Assembly: GCF_900100755.1 (NCBI RefSeq)
Contig: NZ_FNCI01000012.1
Coordinates: 1-64,000, forward strand
Source: Onishia taeanensis
Lineage (GTDB): Bacteria; Pseudomonadota; Gammaproteobacteria; Pseudomonadales; Halomonadaceae
Length of the DNA stretch: 64,000 nucleotides
Direction of reading: 5' to 3'
Part shown: positions 8,019 through 17,180 of the stretch, in pieces
How the letters are laid out: every line of letters starts with the position of its first letter
How positions within the stretch are numbered: position 1 is the first letter of the stretch
Translations under genes and position numbers: made by a program
Notes under the pieces: generated by a model
Databases searched by the model: none
What the model saw: only the letters and a program-made list of their open reading frames with translations
What the model was told of the DNA's origin: nothing

Positions 8019-8825
8019 ATGATAGGGGCTGCAACGTTGCTGTCAACTGGGTGGCTTTCGGTGGTTGACCGCTGGCTGCGGTTCGCCCTGCCAGGTCATT
8101 GTGTTTTTTGTCTTGGTGAGCCACCTGGCGGTGCGCACTGGTGTGCCGCCTGTGCGGCGACATTGCCATGGAATACGCTCGCCTGCGTTGGCTGCGCCGA
8201 GCCCATGGCCGAAACCTTGGCGTCGGGCAGGCGTTGGCTCGACGGCGATATTCGCTGCGGTGCTTGCCTGACCAGGCCTCCCGCCTTCGATAGTGCTTGG
8301 GTGCCGCTGCGCTATGAGCAAGAGGTCATGCGCCTGGTGCAGGCGTTCAAGTTTTCGGCTTCGCCGCGGGCAGGCACGCTCTTGCTGGCGCTGATCGAGG
8401 CGGGCCTGGCAGCAAGGCACGACGAGAGTTCGGCAAGCGCGACGACACAGGGCGGGATGGCACCGGCCGTTGGCTCGCTGCCCGGCGCGGTGATTCCGGT
8501 GCCGCTGCATCCGCTGCGGGCAAGGGAGCGTGGTTTCGATCAGGCCGACTGGCTGGGGCGGCGGCTCGCCCGGCGATTGGGGGTGCCTTGCATGACGGCG
8601 CAGCGGATACGCATGACGCCGACCCAGCGCGGCCTGTCGCGCAAGGCGCGCCGTGCCAACCTGCGCAATGCCTTCACGATCGAGCGGCCGTTGCCTGCGC
8701 ATGTGGTGCTGCTCGACGATGTGATGACGACCGGTGCCACTTTCGAGGCGTTGGCGAAGGCCTGCCGAGCGGCGGGGGCTCAGCGTATCGAGGCCTGGGC
8801 GGTGGCGCGCACTCCCATGACGTGA
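8019..8825 (+). CDS. comF: ComF family phosphoribosyltransferase-like protein
   Basis: The 268-residue product has an N-terminal zinc-binding region with CVFC, CAAC, CVGC and CGAC cysteine pairs, followed by a phosphoribosyltransferase fold with the PRPP-binding signature VVLLDDVMTTGAT near the C-terminus. ComF (GntX in E. coli) takes part in DNA uptake and use of external DNA in some species; its chemistry is not settled. It is divergent from bioB, as gntX/comF often is next to bio genes in gammaproteobacteria. I chose ATG 8019; a GTG at 8016 is equally close to the GGAG at 8005-8008. Confidence 0.88.
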   Translation: MIGAATLLSTGWLSVVDRWLRFALPGHCVFCLGEPPGGAHWCAACAATLPWNTLACVGCAEPMAETLASGRRWLDGDIRCGACLTRPPAFDSAWVPLRYEQEVMRLVQAFKFSASPRAGTLLLALIEAGLAARHDESSASATTQGGMAPAVGSLPGAVIPVPLHPLRARERGFDQADWLGRRLARRLGVPCMTAQRIRMTPTQRGLSRKARRANLRNAFTIERPLPAHVVLLDDVMTTGATFEALAKACRAAGAQRIEAWAVARTPMT

Positions 8826-8939
8826 GCTCGAGGACTACGTCTGATGTTTGCATTCAGGGTGTTTAGTCAGGGTGCTTATTCAGGTGATGAGGGCGATATC
8901 TGCTAGCATGCCGGTTTATTTGCCAATCAGGATCACGCC

Positions 8940-9930
8940 GTGGCCGACGCCCCCCATCCCTTCGAACAGCTAAGTCCCTCACGCATCGTCGATGCCGTCG
9001 AGTCGCTGGGCTTCTGGTTGCCAGGAGAACCCTTTGCGCTCAACAGCTACGAGAACCGGGTCTTCCTGTTTCACGATGACGAGCGGCGTCGCTGGGTGGC
9101 CAAGTTTTACCGTCCCCAGCGCTGGAGCGATGCGCAGATTCAGGAAGAGCATGATTTTCTGGTCGAGCTGGGAGCCGCGGGGGTGCCGGTGGCCGTTCCC
9201 TGGCGCGATGCCGAGGGCGTCAGCCTGCATCCATCACTTTGAGGGCTTTCGCTTTGCGCTGTTCCCGCAGCTCAGCGGTCAGGCGCCGGAGCTCGATAAC
9301 CCGTCCCATCTCTTTGCCCTCGGCGACTTGGTCGGACAGCTGCATGCGATTGGCGACCAACGCCCCTTCAAGCATCGCCAGTGGCTGGATATGACGCGCA
9401 TGGTCGAGGAAAGCCGCGAGCAGGTGCTGACATCGCCATGGTTGAGTCGCCAACAGCGCCAAGCCTATGAGCGTATCAGCGCCACCCTGGGCGAGCAGCT
9501 CAAGGCGCGGGCGTTTCCAGCCGAGTCGCTGATTCGTACCCACGGAGATTGCCATCTGGGCAATATTCTGGGCCGGGACGAGCACTTTGCGCTGGTCGAT
9601 TTCGATGACTGCTTGATGGCGCCGGCGGTTCAGGATCTGTGGATGATGCTGACCGCCCAGCACGATCAGGAAGCACAGATGCAGCTATCCGAGTTGCTCG
9701 AGGGCTATGAGCAGCATCGCGACTTTCCCCGCGGCGAACTGGCCTGGGTCGAGCCGCTGAGAAGCCTGCGTCTGATTCGCTATGCTGCCTGGCTGGTCAC
9801 GCGCTGGTCAGATCCGGCGTTTCCCAGGGCCTTTCCCTGGGTCGCCGACGAGGGCTATTGGGATCAGCACCTGCGTACGCTCGAGCATCAGCGCCAGATT
9901 CTCGATGACAAGCCTCGCTGGCTGGCTTGA
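8940..9930 (+). pseudogene. srkA: SrkA (YihE/RdoA) stress-response kinase, frameshifted
   Basis: SrkA is a cytoplasmic Ser/Thr kinase that counters stress-induced cell death. The first 97 codons from the GTG at 8940 give the usual N-terminus (NSYENRVFLF, VAKFYRPQRW), then the frame ends at a TGA at 9240. The rest, including GFRFALFP, the catalytic loop THGDCHLGNIL and the metal-binding LVDFDD, continues in the next frame to 9930. The total length of 991 bases is one more than a multiple of three. Deleting one C in catccatcac (9228-9237) restores LHHHFEGFRFALFP and a 329-residue protein, the family length. All catalytic motifs are intact, so this is either a recent mutation or a sequencing error. 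Confidence 0.85.
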
Positions 9931-10036
9931 GGAAGTCGATAGGGCAGAATGTCGGCCAGCCAAGCATAGGGACTGACGGAGGGGCTGACGAAAGGTCGCG
10001 CGAGGCTCTCAGTGCCGGTCGTGGGTCGCGTCTCGA

Positions 10037-10612
10037 TTACTGGGCTGGCGCTTCATCGGCATGAAGGCGCTGTTCGTTGAGGCGACGCGAGGGGTTGTCC
10101 TGGGCCTCGATGGCCAGTGCCTGCCCCAGTTCCAGCTGGAACGCATGAGCCGGGCGCAACTCGACACTCTGACAGCCTTGTTCGTTGCTTGCGGTGCAGG
10201 TGGCCTCGACCCCGAAGTCGCCGTTGGCTTCGCGAGCCGCCGCCGACAGCTTGCCGCTGTAAATCTCGCGGGCATCGCCCATCAAGCCGATGCAGGTCAG
10301 GCTGTTGGCGGATAGCCGTATGCGTCCCTCGACCAGGCGGGCATCGGAGGTAATCAGGCAGTGCGAGGGCAGTGCGTGTGCCGCTTCTTGCCCGTCGGCA
10401 TTGCTAGGACTGTCTCCAGAGCGGCGTCCTGTCGCCGGTTTGAGCAGGACATTGGCTTGGCTGGGGGTGGCCTGACTTAGGCTCAGGGTATCGACAACCT
10501 GCACATCGAGGCGGGCCTCAGAAGGAAGACGCAGGGTGTCGCCCATGGCCAGGCTCGGCAGCATCAGGCCGGGTGCCAGCAGGAGGGCAAGGCGTTTCAG
10601 CGTAGGGGGCAT
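10037..10612 (-). CDS. Hypothetical exported protein
   Basis: The 191-residue product starts with a signal peptide (MPPTLKRLALLLAPGLMLPS, cleaved near SLAMG). The mature protein has four cysteines (HCLI, LTCIG, ATCTA, QGCQS), which suggests periplasmic disulfides, and a C-terminal helix region. I do not recognise the family. The central part, where a segment with R-L-x-x-N-x-L-x-C is followed by a G-E/D-rich stretch and LELGQALAI, loosely recalls VirB10/TraB-type beta domains, but this is weak. It stands alone, facing the folE gene. Confidence 0.6.
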   Translation of the reverse strand: MPPTLKRLALLLAPGLMLPSLAMGDTLRLPSEARLDVQVVDTLSLSQATPSQANVLLKPATGRRSGDSPSNADGQEAAHALPSHCLITSDARLVEGRIRLSANSLTCIGLMGDAREIYSGKLSAAAREANGDFGVEATCTASNEQGCQSVELRPAHAFQLELGQALAIEAQDNPSRRLNEQRLHADEAPAQ

Positions 10613-10856
10613 TTCGGTGTCCAGCGAGCCTTCCAGGGTATGGTGTTCATTCTACCATAGGGCCGTTGGGCGGCATCAGCCCCCGGAGCAGGGCTGAACG
10701 CGGCAAGATGTCACGCCGTTCGCGGGTATTGTCCACGAGCAGCGCTGCATGGCGGCGCTGGGTAGGATAAAATCTAGGGCTTTATGACATTTATGTGTTG
10801 TACGAAAAAACAATTCTGTATACCTTTTGTATATTATTTAGCGTAAAGGCCCGACC

Positions 10857-11414
10857 ATGACCGAACAACTCGCCGACCATTTTCGTCAGATCATCACCGG
10901 CCTGGGCGAAGACCCGGAGCGAGAGGGCCTGCGCGACACCCCCAAGCGGGCCGCCAAGGCCATGCAATTCTTGACTCACGGTTACGAGCAGTCGCTGGAG
11001 TCTCTGATCAATGGGGCCGTCTTCGAATCCGAAACCGATGAGATGGTGCTGGTCAAAGATATCGAGCTGTACTCCATGTGTGAGCATCACATGCTGCCTT
11101 TTATCGGCAAGTGCCATATCGCTTACCTACCGAGCGGCAAGGTGCTGGGGCTTTCCAAGTTCGCCCGCATCGTCGACATGTATGCGCGGCGCCTGCAGAT
11201 TCAGGAGAATCTGACGCGCCAGATCGCCGAAGCCGTGCAGCAGGTCACCGATGCCCGCGGCGTGGCGGTGGTCATCGAGGCCAAGCATCTATGCATGATG
11301 ATGCGCGGTGTGGAGAAGCAGAACTCCAGCATGAGCAGCTCCGTCATGCTGGGCGCCTTCCGGGCCAATCAGTCGACTCGCCAGGAGTTCCTGACCCTGA
11401 TCAACGGACGCTGA
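10857..11414 (+). CDS. folE: GTP cyclohydrolase I
   Basis: FolE turns GTP into 7,8-dihydroneopterin triphosphate. The 185-residue product has zinc ligands Cys75, His78 (CEHH) and Cys146 (HLCM), the GKCHIAYLP loop and the family ending around [11 protein letters not shown]. It starts a two-gene operon with folX 25 bases downstream, so its product is probably steered towards the epimerised monapterin branch rather than only to folate. No known riboswitch is seen in the 240-base leader, although that leader is AT-rich just before the gene. Confidence 0.96.
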   Translation: MTEQLADHFRQIITGLGEDPEREGLRDTPKRAAKAMQFLTHGYEQSLESLINGAVFESETDEMVLVKDIELYSMCEHHMLPFIGKCHIAYLPSGKVLGLSKFARIVDMYARRLQIQENLTRQIAEAVQQVTDARGVAVVIEAKHLCMMMRGVEKQNSSMSSSVMLGAFRANQSTRQEFLTLINGR

Positions 11415-11439
11415 GCCGCTCAAACGAAGGGAGTTCGCC

Positions 11440-11850
11440 ATGCCGCTGCACGCCTTGAACGACCAGCATCTCGATCATGACCTTGCCACCATTCGCATCA
11501 AGAATCTTCGGCTGCGGACCTATATTGGTATCAAGGAAGAAGAGATACGCAACCGTCAGGATGTGGTGATCAATGCGGTGATTCGCTATCGCGCGGATCG
11601 TGCGGTGCAGTTCAACCATATCGATCAGGCGTTGAACTATCGCACCATCACCAAGCACGTCATCACGCATGTGGAAGAAAACCGCTTCCTGCTCCTGGAG
11701 CGCATGACGCGGGAGGTGCTGGATATCATCATGTCCTATGAGCAGGTGCTGACCGCACAAGTTGAGATCGACAAGCTCCACGCGCTGCGTTTCTCTGATT
11801 CGGTATCGATCACGCTGTCTGATTCTAGGGAAGTGGCTGCTGGCGCCTGA
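11440..11850 (+). CDS. folX: Dihydroneopterin triphosphate 2'-epimerase
   Basis: FolX epimerises dihydroneopterin triphosphate to the monapterin form, precursor of tetrahydromonapterin, the cofactor of bacterial phenylalanine hydroxylase. The 136-residue product carries [34 protein letters not shown] and [16 protein letters not shown], closer to FolX than to the paralogue FolB. An AAGGGAG ribosome site lies seven bases before the ATG. It is cotranscribed with folE. The reductase FolM is not in this window. Confidence 0.92.
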   Translation: MPLHALNDQHLDHDLATIRIKNLRLRTYIGIKEEEIRNRQDVVINAVIRYRADRAVQFNHIDQALNYRTITKHVITHVEENRFLLLERMTREVLDIIMSYEQVLTAQVEIDKLHALRFSDSVSITLSDSREVAAGA

Positions 11851-11916
11851 ATGACTTGGTGACAGTGGCCGATTCGGCTTAGCATGGAAGTCAGAGTCGA
11901 TTGACAGGAGATTCCC

Positions 11917-12408
11917 TTGGACGGCGACATCCTCGCCTTCGATGACGACGCCCAGCAAGGCGTCGTCGAGGCCACTGACGGTCAGCGATTTACCTTCCAG
12001 CTTTCTGACTGGCGTGGTCGAGGCCTGCCTGGGCCTCATATGCCGGTTCGCTTCACGCCCCGGGGTGAGCGAGCCGAGCAGCTGATCAATCGGCCGGAAG
12101 CCCAGCTCAAGGCCCGGGCCAGCCGGCCCCATTCCCCTCAAGATGACGCCAGAGACGCTGTTTCCCGCCGGCATTCTGGCTTTGCCATCGCGGCCATCAG
12201 CGTGGCGTTTCTCAGCTTGTTTCTGGATGGGCTAGCCCCCTTGTTGGGGCTGGTCGTTGCCGTACTGGCCGGGTTGGGACTGAGACAGATCCACCGTGCG
12301 CCTCAGCGTTATTCGGGGCGACTGTTCTGCTGGGGGGCCATTGGCCTATCACTGCTGCTGGCCGTGCTGTCAGTCTTGGTGGAGCCATCGCTTCAGCCTC
12401 CCAATTGA
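11917..12408 (+). CDS. Cold-shock-like domain protein with two membrane segments
   Basis: The 163-residue product starts at a TTG preceded by AGGAG. Residues about 8-55 (GVVEATDGQRFTFQLSDW, then PVRFTPRG) resemble a cold-shock or S1-like beta-barrel of the kind found in DUF1294-type proteins. A polar linker with many Arg and Asp follows. Residues about 88-112 and 124-145 are hydrophobic membrane segments, with the C-terminus short. The domain pair suggests a membrane-tethered nucleic-acid-binding or regulatory protein, but no function is established. No ATG is available near the start. Confidence 0.55.
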   Translation: MDGDILAFDDDAQQGVVEATDGQRFTFQLSDWRGRGLPGPHMPVRFTPRGERAEQLINRPEAQLKARASRPHSPQDDARDAVSRRHSGFAIAAISVAFLSLFLDGLAPLLGLVVAVLAGLGLRQIHRAPQRYSGRLFCWGAIGLSLLLAVLSVLVEPSLQPPN

Positions 12409-12468
12409 TTTGGCGTCATCCGCATGCGGTTTGGGTCACCCCGCCGCTTCACAGGAAGGAGAATTCCC

Positions 12469-13926
12469 ATGGAAAGTCTGCAAGACAATACGCTGTTTCG
12501 CCCCTTTGCCTATATCGATGGCAGCTGGGTCGCTGCTGACAGCGGCGAGCAGATCGAGGTGCTCAATCCGGCCACAGGTGAGGTGATTGGCCAAGTGCCG
12601 CGCCTGGGCCGCGACGAAACAGAGCGAGCCATCGCCGCCGCCGAGACGGCCTTTCCCGCTTGGCGTGCGCTGACCGCGCTCGAGCGTGCCGACATCCTCA
12701 TGAAGTGGCACGACCTGATGCACGAGCACCAGCAGGAGCTGGCTCAGATCATGACCCTCGAGCAGGGCAAGCCGCTCAAGGAAGCCGCCGGTGAAATCGC
12801 CTATGCGGCGAGTTTCCTGCGCTGGTTCGCCGAGCAGGCGCGGCGCGTCTATGGCGAGACCATTCCCGCGGCCAACGCCAACCAGCGGATCGTAGTCACC
12901 AAGTCGCCCATCGGGGTGGTCGGGGCCATCACGCCCTGGAACTTCCCGGCGGCGATGATCACCCGCAAGGCTGGGGCCGCGCTTGCGGCCGGCTGCCCGA
13001 TCGTGGTCAAGCCTGCCAGCCAGACACCATTTTCGGCGACCGCTATGGCGCTGCTGGCTGAGCGCGCCGGCGTACCGCGCGGTATCTTCAACGTGGTGCC
13101 GGGTCAGGCCAGCGCGATTGCGGCGGCCATGACGGAGTCCCCGGTGGTGCGCAAGATTACCTTTACCGGCTCTACCGAGGTGGGTCGTCAACTGATGGCG
13201 CAGGCCTCAGAGAACATCCAGAAGCTGTCGCTGGAGCTGGGTGGCAATGCGCCCTTCATCGTCTTCGAGGGCGCGGACCTGGACGCCGCCGTTGATGGCG
13301 CCATGGCGGCCAAGTTCCGCAATGCCGGTCAGACCTGCGTATGCACCAACCGCTTCCTGGTGCAGTCCAGCGTCATCAATGCCTTCTGCGAGAAGCTGGC
13401 CGCGGCCATGAACTCCGAACTGCATGTCGGCGACGGCACGCATGAAGGCATCAACATCGGCCCGCTGATCGACGAGAAGGCGGTAGCCAAGGTCAGCGAG
13501 CACGTTCAGGACGCCGTCGACAACGGCGCCCATGTGCTGTTCGGCGGCCATCCTCACCCGCTGGGTGGCAGCTTCTTCACGCCGACGCTGGTCAACGGCG
13601 TGACCCCCGACATGAAAGTGGCCAAGGAAGAGACCTTCGGCCCGCTGGCGGCGGTGTTCTCCTTCGATGATGAAGAGGACGCCGTGGACATGGCCAATGA
13701 CACCGAGTTCGGGCTGGCGGCGTACTTCTATAGCCGTGACCTGGGGCAGGTGTGGCGCGTCTCCGAGGCGTTGGAGTATGGCATGGTGGGTATCAATACC
13801 GGGGCGATCTCCAACGCCGCGGCCCCCTTCGGCGGGGTCAAGGCCTCGGGTCTTGGTCGCGAGGGCGGCCATCAGGGCATCGAGGAATTCCTCGAGACCA
13901 AGTACCTGTGCATCGATCTGGGGTAA
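12469..13926 (+). CDS. gabD: NADP+-dependent succinate-semialdehyde dehydrogenase
   Basis: The 485-residue aldehyde dehydrogenase has the general base Glu256 (LELGG), the nucleophile Cys290 (GQTCVC) and the ITPWNFPAAMITRK and FTGSTEVGR cofactor segments. It matches GabD along its length (for example ASFLRWFAEQARRVYGETIP). It oxidises succinate semialdehyde to succinate in GABA use; glutarate semialdehyde in lysine breakdown is an alternative substrate for close relatives. The start at 12469 has AAGGAG nine bases upstream. No gabT lies beside it, and it ends at a terminator shared with purH. Confidence 0.92.
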   Translation: MESLQDNTLFRPFAYIDGSWVAADSGEQIEVLNPATGEVIGQVPRLGRDETERAIAAAETAFPAWRALTALERADILMKWHDLMHEHQQELAQIMTLEQGKPLKEAAGEIAYAASFLRWFAEQARRVYGETIPAANANQRIVVTKSPIGVVGAITPWNFPAAMITRKAGAALAAGCPIVVKPASQTPFSATAMALLAERAGVPRGIFNVVPGQASAIAAAMTESPVVRKITFTGSTEVGRQLMAQASENIQKLSLELGGNAPFIVFEGADLDAAVDGAMAAKFRNAGQTCVCTNRFLVQSSVINAFCEKLAAAMNSELHVGDGTHEGINIGPLIDEKAVAKVSEHVQDAVDNGAHVLFGGHPHPLGGSFFTPTLVNGVTPDMKVAKEETFGPLAAVFSFDDEEDAVDMANDTEFGLAAYFYSRDLGQVWRVSEALEYGMVGINTGAISNAAAPFGGVKASGLGREGGHQGIEEFLETKYLCIDLG

Positions 13927-13981
13927 TACGCCCGAGTCATGCGCCCGAAGAGATAAGAAGGAAGCAATAAGCGCGTAAGAG

Positions 13982-14016
13982 AAAGCCCCCACAGGCACGA
14001 GTCCTGTGGGGGCTTT
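13982..14016. terminator. Bidirectional intrinsic terminator gabD/purH
   Basis: AAAGCCCCCACAGG (13982-13995) pairs with CCTGTGGGGGCTTT (14003-14016) around a seven-base loop. T-runs follow on both strands, which suits the convergent gabD and purH genes. Confidence 0.9.
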
Positions 14017-14048
14017 TACGTAGCGGAAGTCACCCTGACCTTCCGTCT

Positions 14049-15635
14049 TTAGTGACGGAAGTGACGCATGCCGGTAAACACCATGGCGATGCCGGCTTCG
14101 TTGGCCGCTTCGATCACTTCGGCGTCACGCATCGAGCCGCCGGGCTGGATCACGGCGGTGATCCCGGCGGCGGCGGCGGCATCGATCCCGTCACGAAACG
14201 GGAAGAAGGCATCGCTTGCCATCACCGAGCCGGGCACCGACAGGCCTTCGTCGGCGGCCTTGATGCCGGCGATCTTGGCCGAGTAGACGCGGCTCATTTG
14301 GCCGGCGCCCACGCCGATGGTCTGGCCCTGCTGGGCATAGACGATGGCGTTGGATTTGACGTGCTTGGCGACCTTCCAGGCGAAGGCCAGGTCACGCAGC
14401 TCCTGCTCGCTGGGGGCGCGTTCGGTCACCACCTTGAGCTCATCGCGACCGACCATGCCCAGGTCACGATCCTGTACCAGCAGGCCACCGGTGACGCGCT
14501 TGAGGTCGTGAGCCGGGTGGCGCTCGCCGGGCCAGTGGGCGGCCACGTCGAGCAGGCGCACGTTCTTCTTCTCGGCAACGATGGCCACTGCCTCGTCGCT
14601 AACTCCCGGGGCGATGATCACTTCGACGAACTGGCGGTCGATGATCGCGCGGGCGGTCTCGGCATCCAGCGGCACGTTGAAGGCGATGATGCCGCCGAAG
14701 GCGCTGGTCGGGTCGGTAGTGAAGGCTTTCTCGTAGGCTTCGAGAGCCGTCTCGCCAACGGCTACGCCGCAGGGATTGGCGTGCTTGACGATTACGCAGG
14801 CGGTATCGGTGTAGGCCTTGACACACTCGAAGGCCGCATCGGTATCGGCGACGTTATTGAACGACAGCGCCTTGCCCTGCAGCGAGGTGGCGGTGGCGAC
14901 GCTGGCTTCGCTGGCATCGTCCTCGACGTAGAAGGCAGCCTGCTGGTGCGGGTTCTCGCCGTAACGCATGTCCTGCTTCTTGACGAACTGGGTGTTGTAG
15001 GTCCGCGGCAGGCCGTCGGTGCCGCCCTCGACCTTGGTGCCCAGGTAGTTGGCGATGGCGCCGTCGTAGCGGGCAGTATGCTCGAAGGCCTTGACCGCCA
15101 GGTCGAAGCGAGTGGCGTCGCTTACCGCGCCGTTCTGCTCGGCGATTTCGGCAAGCACGCGCGGGTAGTCGCCGGCGTCGACCACGATACTGGTATGGGC
15201 ATGGTTCTTGGCGCAGGCGCGCACCATGGTTGGGCCGCCGATATCGATGTTCTCGATGGCGTCTTCGAGGGTGCAGTCCGGACGGGCCACGGTCTGAGCG
15301 AACGGGTAGAGGTTGACCACCACCATGTCGATCGGCGCGATATCGTGCTCGGCCATGACAGCGTCATCCTGGCCGCGACGACCGAGAATGCCACCGTGGA
15401 TCTTGGGATGCAGGGTCTTGACCCGGCCGTCCATGATCTCCGGGAAGCCGGTATGCTCGGACACCTCGGTGACGGCGACGCCCTCTTCCTTGAGCAGGCG
15501 GAAGGTGCCGCCGGTGGAGAGTAGTTCGACGCCGTGGGCGACGAGGCCCTTGGCAAACTCGACGATGCCTGTCTTGTCGGAGACGCTGATCAGGGCGCGG
15601 CGTACCGGCAGCGGTGAAGAGGCTTGATTGGCCAT
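14049..15635 (-). CDS. purH: Bifunctional AICAR transformylase/IMP cyclohydrolase
   Basis: PurH carries out the last two steps of IMP synthesis. The 528-residue product has the N-terminal cyclohydrolase domain ([23 protein letters not shown], with the phosphate-binding [17 protein letters not shown]) and the C-terminal transformylase domain with [11 protein letters not shown] and [11 protein letters not shown]. coli PurH has 529 residues. ATG 15635 is chosen; an in-frame TTG at 15680 is also open but would add residues not found in the family. It follows fis in the same direction with 74 bases between. Confidence 0.97.
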   Translation of the reverse strand: MANQASSPLPVRRALISVSDKTGIVEFAKGLVAHGVELLSTGGTFRLLKEEGVAVTEVSEHTGFPEIMDGRVKTLHPKIHGGILGRRGQDDAVMAEHDIAPIDMVVVNLYPFAQTVARPDCTLEDAIENIDIGGPTMVRACAKNHAHTSIVVDAGDYPRVLAEIAEQNGAVSDATRFDLAVKAFEHTARYDGAIANYLGTKVEGGTDGLPRTYNTQFVKKQDMRYGENPHQQAAFYVEDDASEASVATATSLQGKALSFNNVADTDAAFECVKAYTDTACVIVKHANPCGVAVGETALEAYEKAFTTDPTSAFGGIIAFNVPLDAETARAIIDRQFVEVIIAPGVSDEAVAIVAEKKNVRLLDVAAHWPGERHPAHDLKRVTGGLLVQDRDLGMVGRDELKVVTERAPSEQELRDLAFAWKVAKHVKSNAIVYAQQGQTIGVGAGQMSRVYSAKIAGIKAADEGLSVPGSVMASDAFFPFRDGIDAAAAAGITAVIQPGGSMRDAEVIEAANEAGIAMVFTGMRHFRH

Positions 15636-15709
15636 TAGCGGACTACCATTCGTTGCGTTTAGGGGAGGGGAAACGGCCAAGGGCGCCGCGCGGGCGCCCT
15701 TGAGGGAAA

Positions 15710-16051
15710 TCAGATCAGTGCATACTGCTTGAGCTTCTTGCGCAGAGTGCCGCGGTTGAGGCCGAGCATCTCGGCGGCGCGGGTCTGGTTGCCATTGGCG
15801 TGTTCCATCACCGTGGTCAACAGCGGCGCCTCGACCTCGGCCATGACCATGGCATAGAGATCGGTCACCACGCCGCCGTCAAGATGGTCGAAGTAGCGGC
15901 GCATGGCGGCATCGACCGCCTCGCGAAGCGGCTGTTCCTGATGATGGGGGGCGCTTGCCAAGGCGGCACCGCGCTCGATGGCGGTGAGGCTCAAGGCATT
16001 CTCGCCGGTGGCCATGAGGTCGTCGGGCGTTGTCGCTTGCCTACTGGTCAT
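15710..16051 (-). CDS. fis: DNA-binding protein Fis
   Basis: Fis is a nucleoid protein that bends DNA and activates stable-RNA promoters. The 113-residue product ends with the Fis helix-turn-helix [19 protein letters not shown] at about residues 89-107. The N-terminal half is longer and less conserved than the 98-residue E. coli form. The ATG overlaps the dusB stop codon by four bases, the conserved dusB-fis arrangement of gammaproteobacteria. Confidence 0.95.
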   Translation of the reverse strand: MTSRQATTPDDLMATGENALSLTAIERGAALASAPHHQEQPLREAVDAAMRRYFDHLDGGVVTDLYAMVMAEVEAPLLTTVMEHANGNQTRAAEMLGLNRGTLRKKLKQYALI

Positions 16052-17082
16052 GCTGCACTGGTTCCATCTGTTGTCAGGGTCCGTGGCGAGCCTTCGGCGC
16101 CGTGACAAAACAGTTCGTCCACGAAATGAAGTTGATCCCGGGCGCTGTCCAGGATGTTGAAGCGGGCTCGATGGGCCTTGAGTTCGTCGGCTGGACAGTG
16201 CCAAGCCAGATACCATCCCAGGTGCTTGCGCGCGATGCGAACGCCCATGTGTTCCCCATAAAAGTCGTGCAGGGCGCTGAGGTGCCCTTGCATCACACGG
16301 CGACGCTCGTCCCGAGAGGGAGCGGGCAGTGTCGTGCCGTGGCGCAGGTAATGGTCAATCTCCTGGAAGATCCAGGGATTGCCCTGGGCGCCACGCCCGA
16401 TCATCACCGCATCCGCACCAGTATAGTCGAGGACGGCGGCGGCCTTGGCCGGAGAATCGATATCGCCGTTGGCGAATACCGGTATCGACACGGCGGCCTT
16501 GATGGCGGCGATGGTGTCGTACTCGGCATCGCCGCTGTAGCGCTGCTGGCGATGCCGACCATGCACGGCGAGGGCCTGAATGCCCGTCTCTTGCGCTAGC
16601 TTGGCGACTCGCACGCCGTTGTTGCTGTCGGCACACCAGCCGGTACGAATCTTCAGCGTCACCGGGATGTCGACGGCAGCAACCACGGCACCGAGAATCT
16701 CGGCGACCAGCGCTTCGTCGCGCAGGAGTGCCGAGCCGGCGGCCTTGTTGCAAACCTTCTTCGCCGGGCAGCCCATGTTGATGTCGATGATCTCGGCGCC
16801 TTGGTCGGCGTTGAGGCGCGCCGCCTCGGCCAGCATCTTGGCATCGCCGCCGGCGATCTGCACGCTGCGGGGCCCCGGCTCGCCGTTATGATCGAGTCTC
16901 AGGCGCGACTTGCGCGTATGCCAGAGAGCCGGATCAGAGGTCACCATCTCGGACACCACCAGACCCGCGCCCAGCTGCCGGCAGAGCTGGCGAAAGGGGC
17001 GATCGGTGACGCCGGCCATGGGGGCCAGGATCACGCGATTGGTCAAGCGGTGCCGACCGATGGCGGGCAGGCTAGCGGGCAT
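16048..17082 (-). CDS. dusB: tRNA-dihydrouridine synthase B
   Basis: DusB reduces uridines in the D loop of tRNA with FMN and NADPH. The 344-residue product has the FMN-binding APMAGVTDRPFR opening, the catalytic cysteine in INMGCPAKKV, and the ANGDI and IGRGAQGNPWIF segments. The start at 17082 gives the usual N-terminus; a longer form from 17127 is possible. It is coupled to fis downstream and lies 98 bases after prmA, in the order prmA-dusB-fis known from Pseudomonas and relatives. Confidence 0.94.
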   Translation of the reverse strand: MPASLPAIGRHRLTNRVILAPMAGVTDRPFRQLCRQLGAGLVVSEMVTSDPALWHTRKSRLRLDHNGEPGPRSVQIAGGDAKMLAEAARLNADQGAEIIDINMGCPAKKVCNKAAGSALLRDEALVAEILGAVVAAVDIPVTLKIRTGWCADSNNGVRVAKLAQETGIQALAVHGRHRQQRYSGDAEYDTIAAIKAAVSIPVFANGDIDSPAKAAAVLDYTGADAVMIGRGAQGNPWIFQEIDHYLRHGTTLPAPSRDERRRVMQGHLSALHDFYGEHMGVRIARKHLGWYLAWHCPADELKAHRARFNILDSARDQLHFVDELFCHGAEGSPRTLTTDGTSAA

Positions 17083-17180
17083 GGGCGTCACGGGGTTGCT
17101 CGAACAGAGGGGGCATATCATACCCATCGACCGGCGTTGGGTGAAGGCGAAAATGCGCCTTTGCCTAGCCGGTCGTTCCG

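Noticed and set aside
14052-15524. Long open frame antisense to purH (490 codons)
   Set aside because: purH is certain in the other strand, and the antisense frame shows no recognised motif and follows the codon bias of a high-GC shadow.
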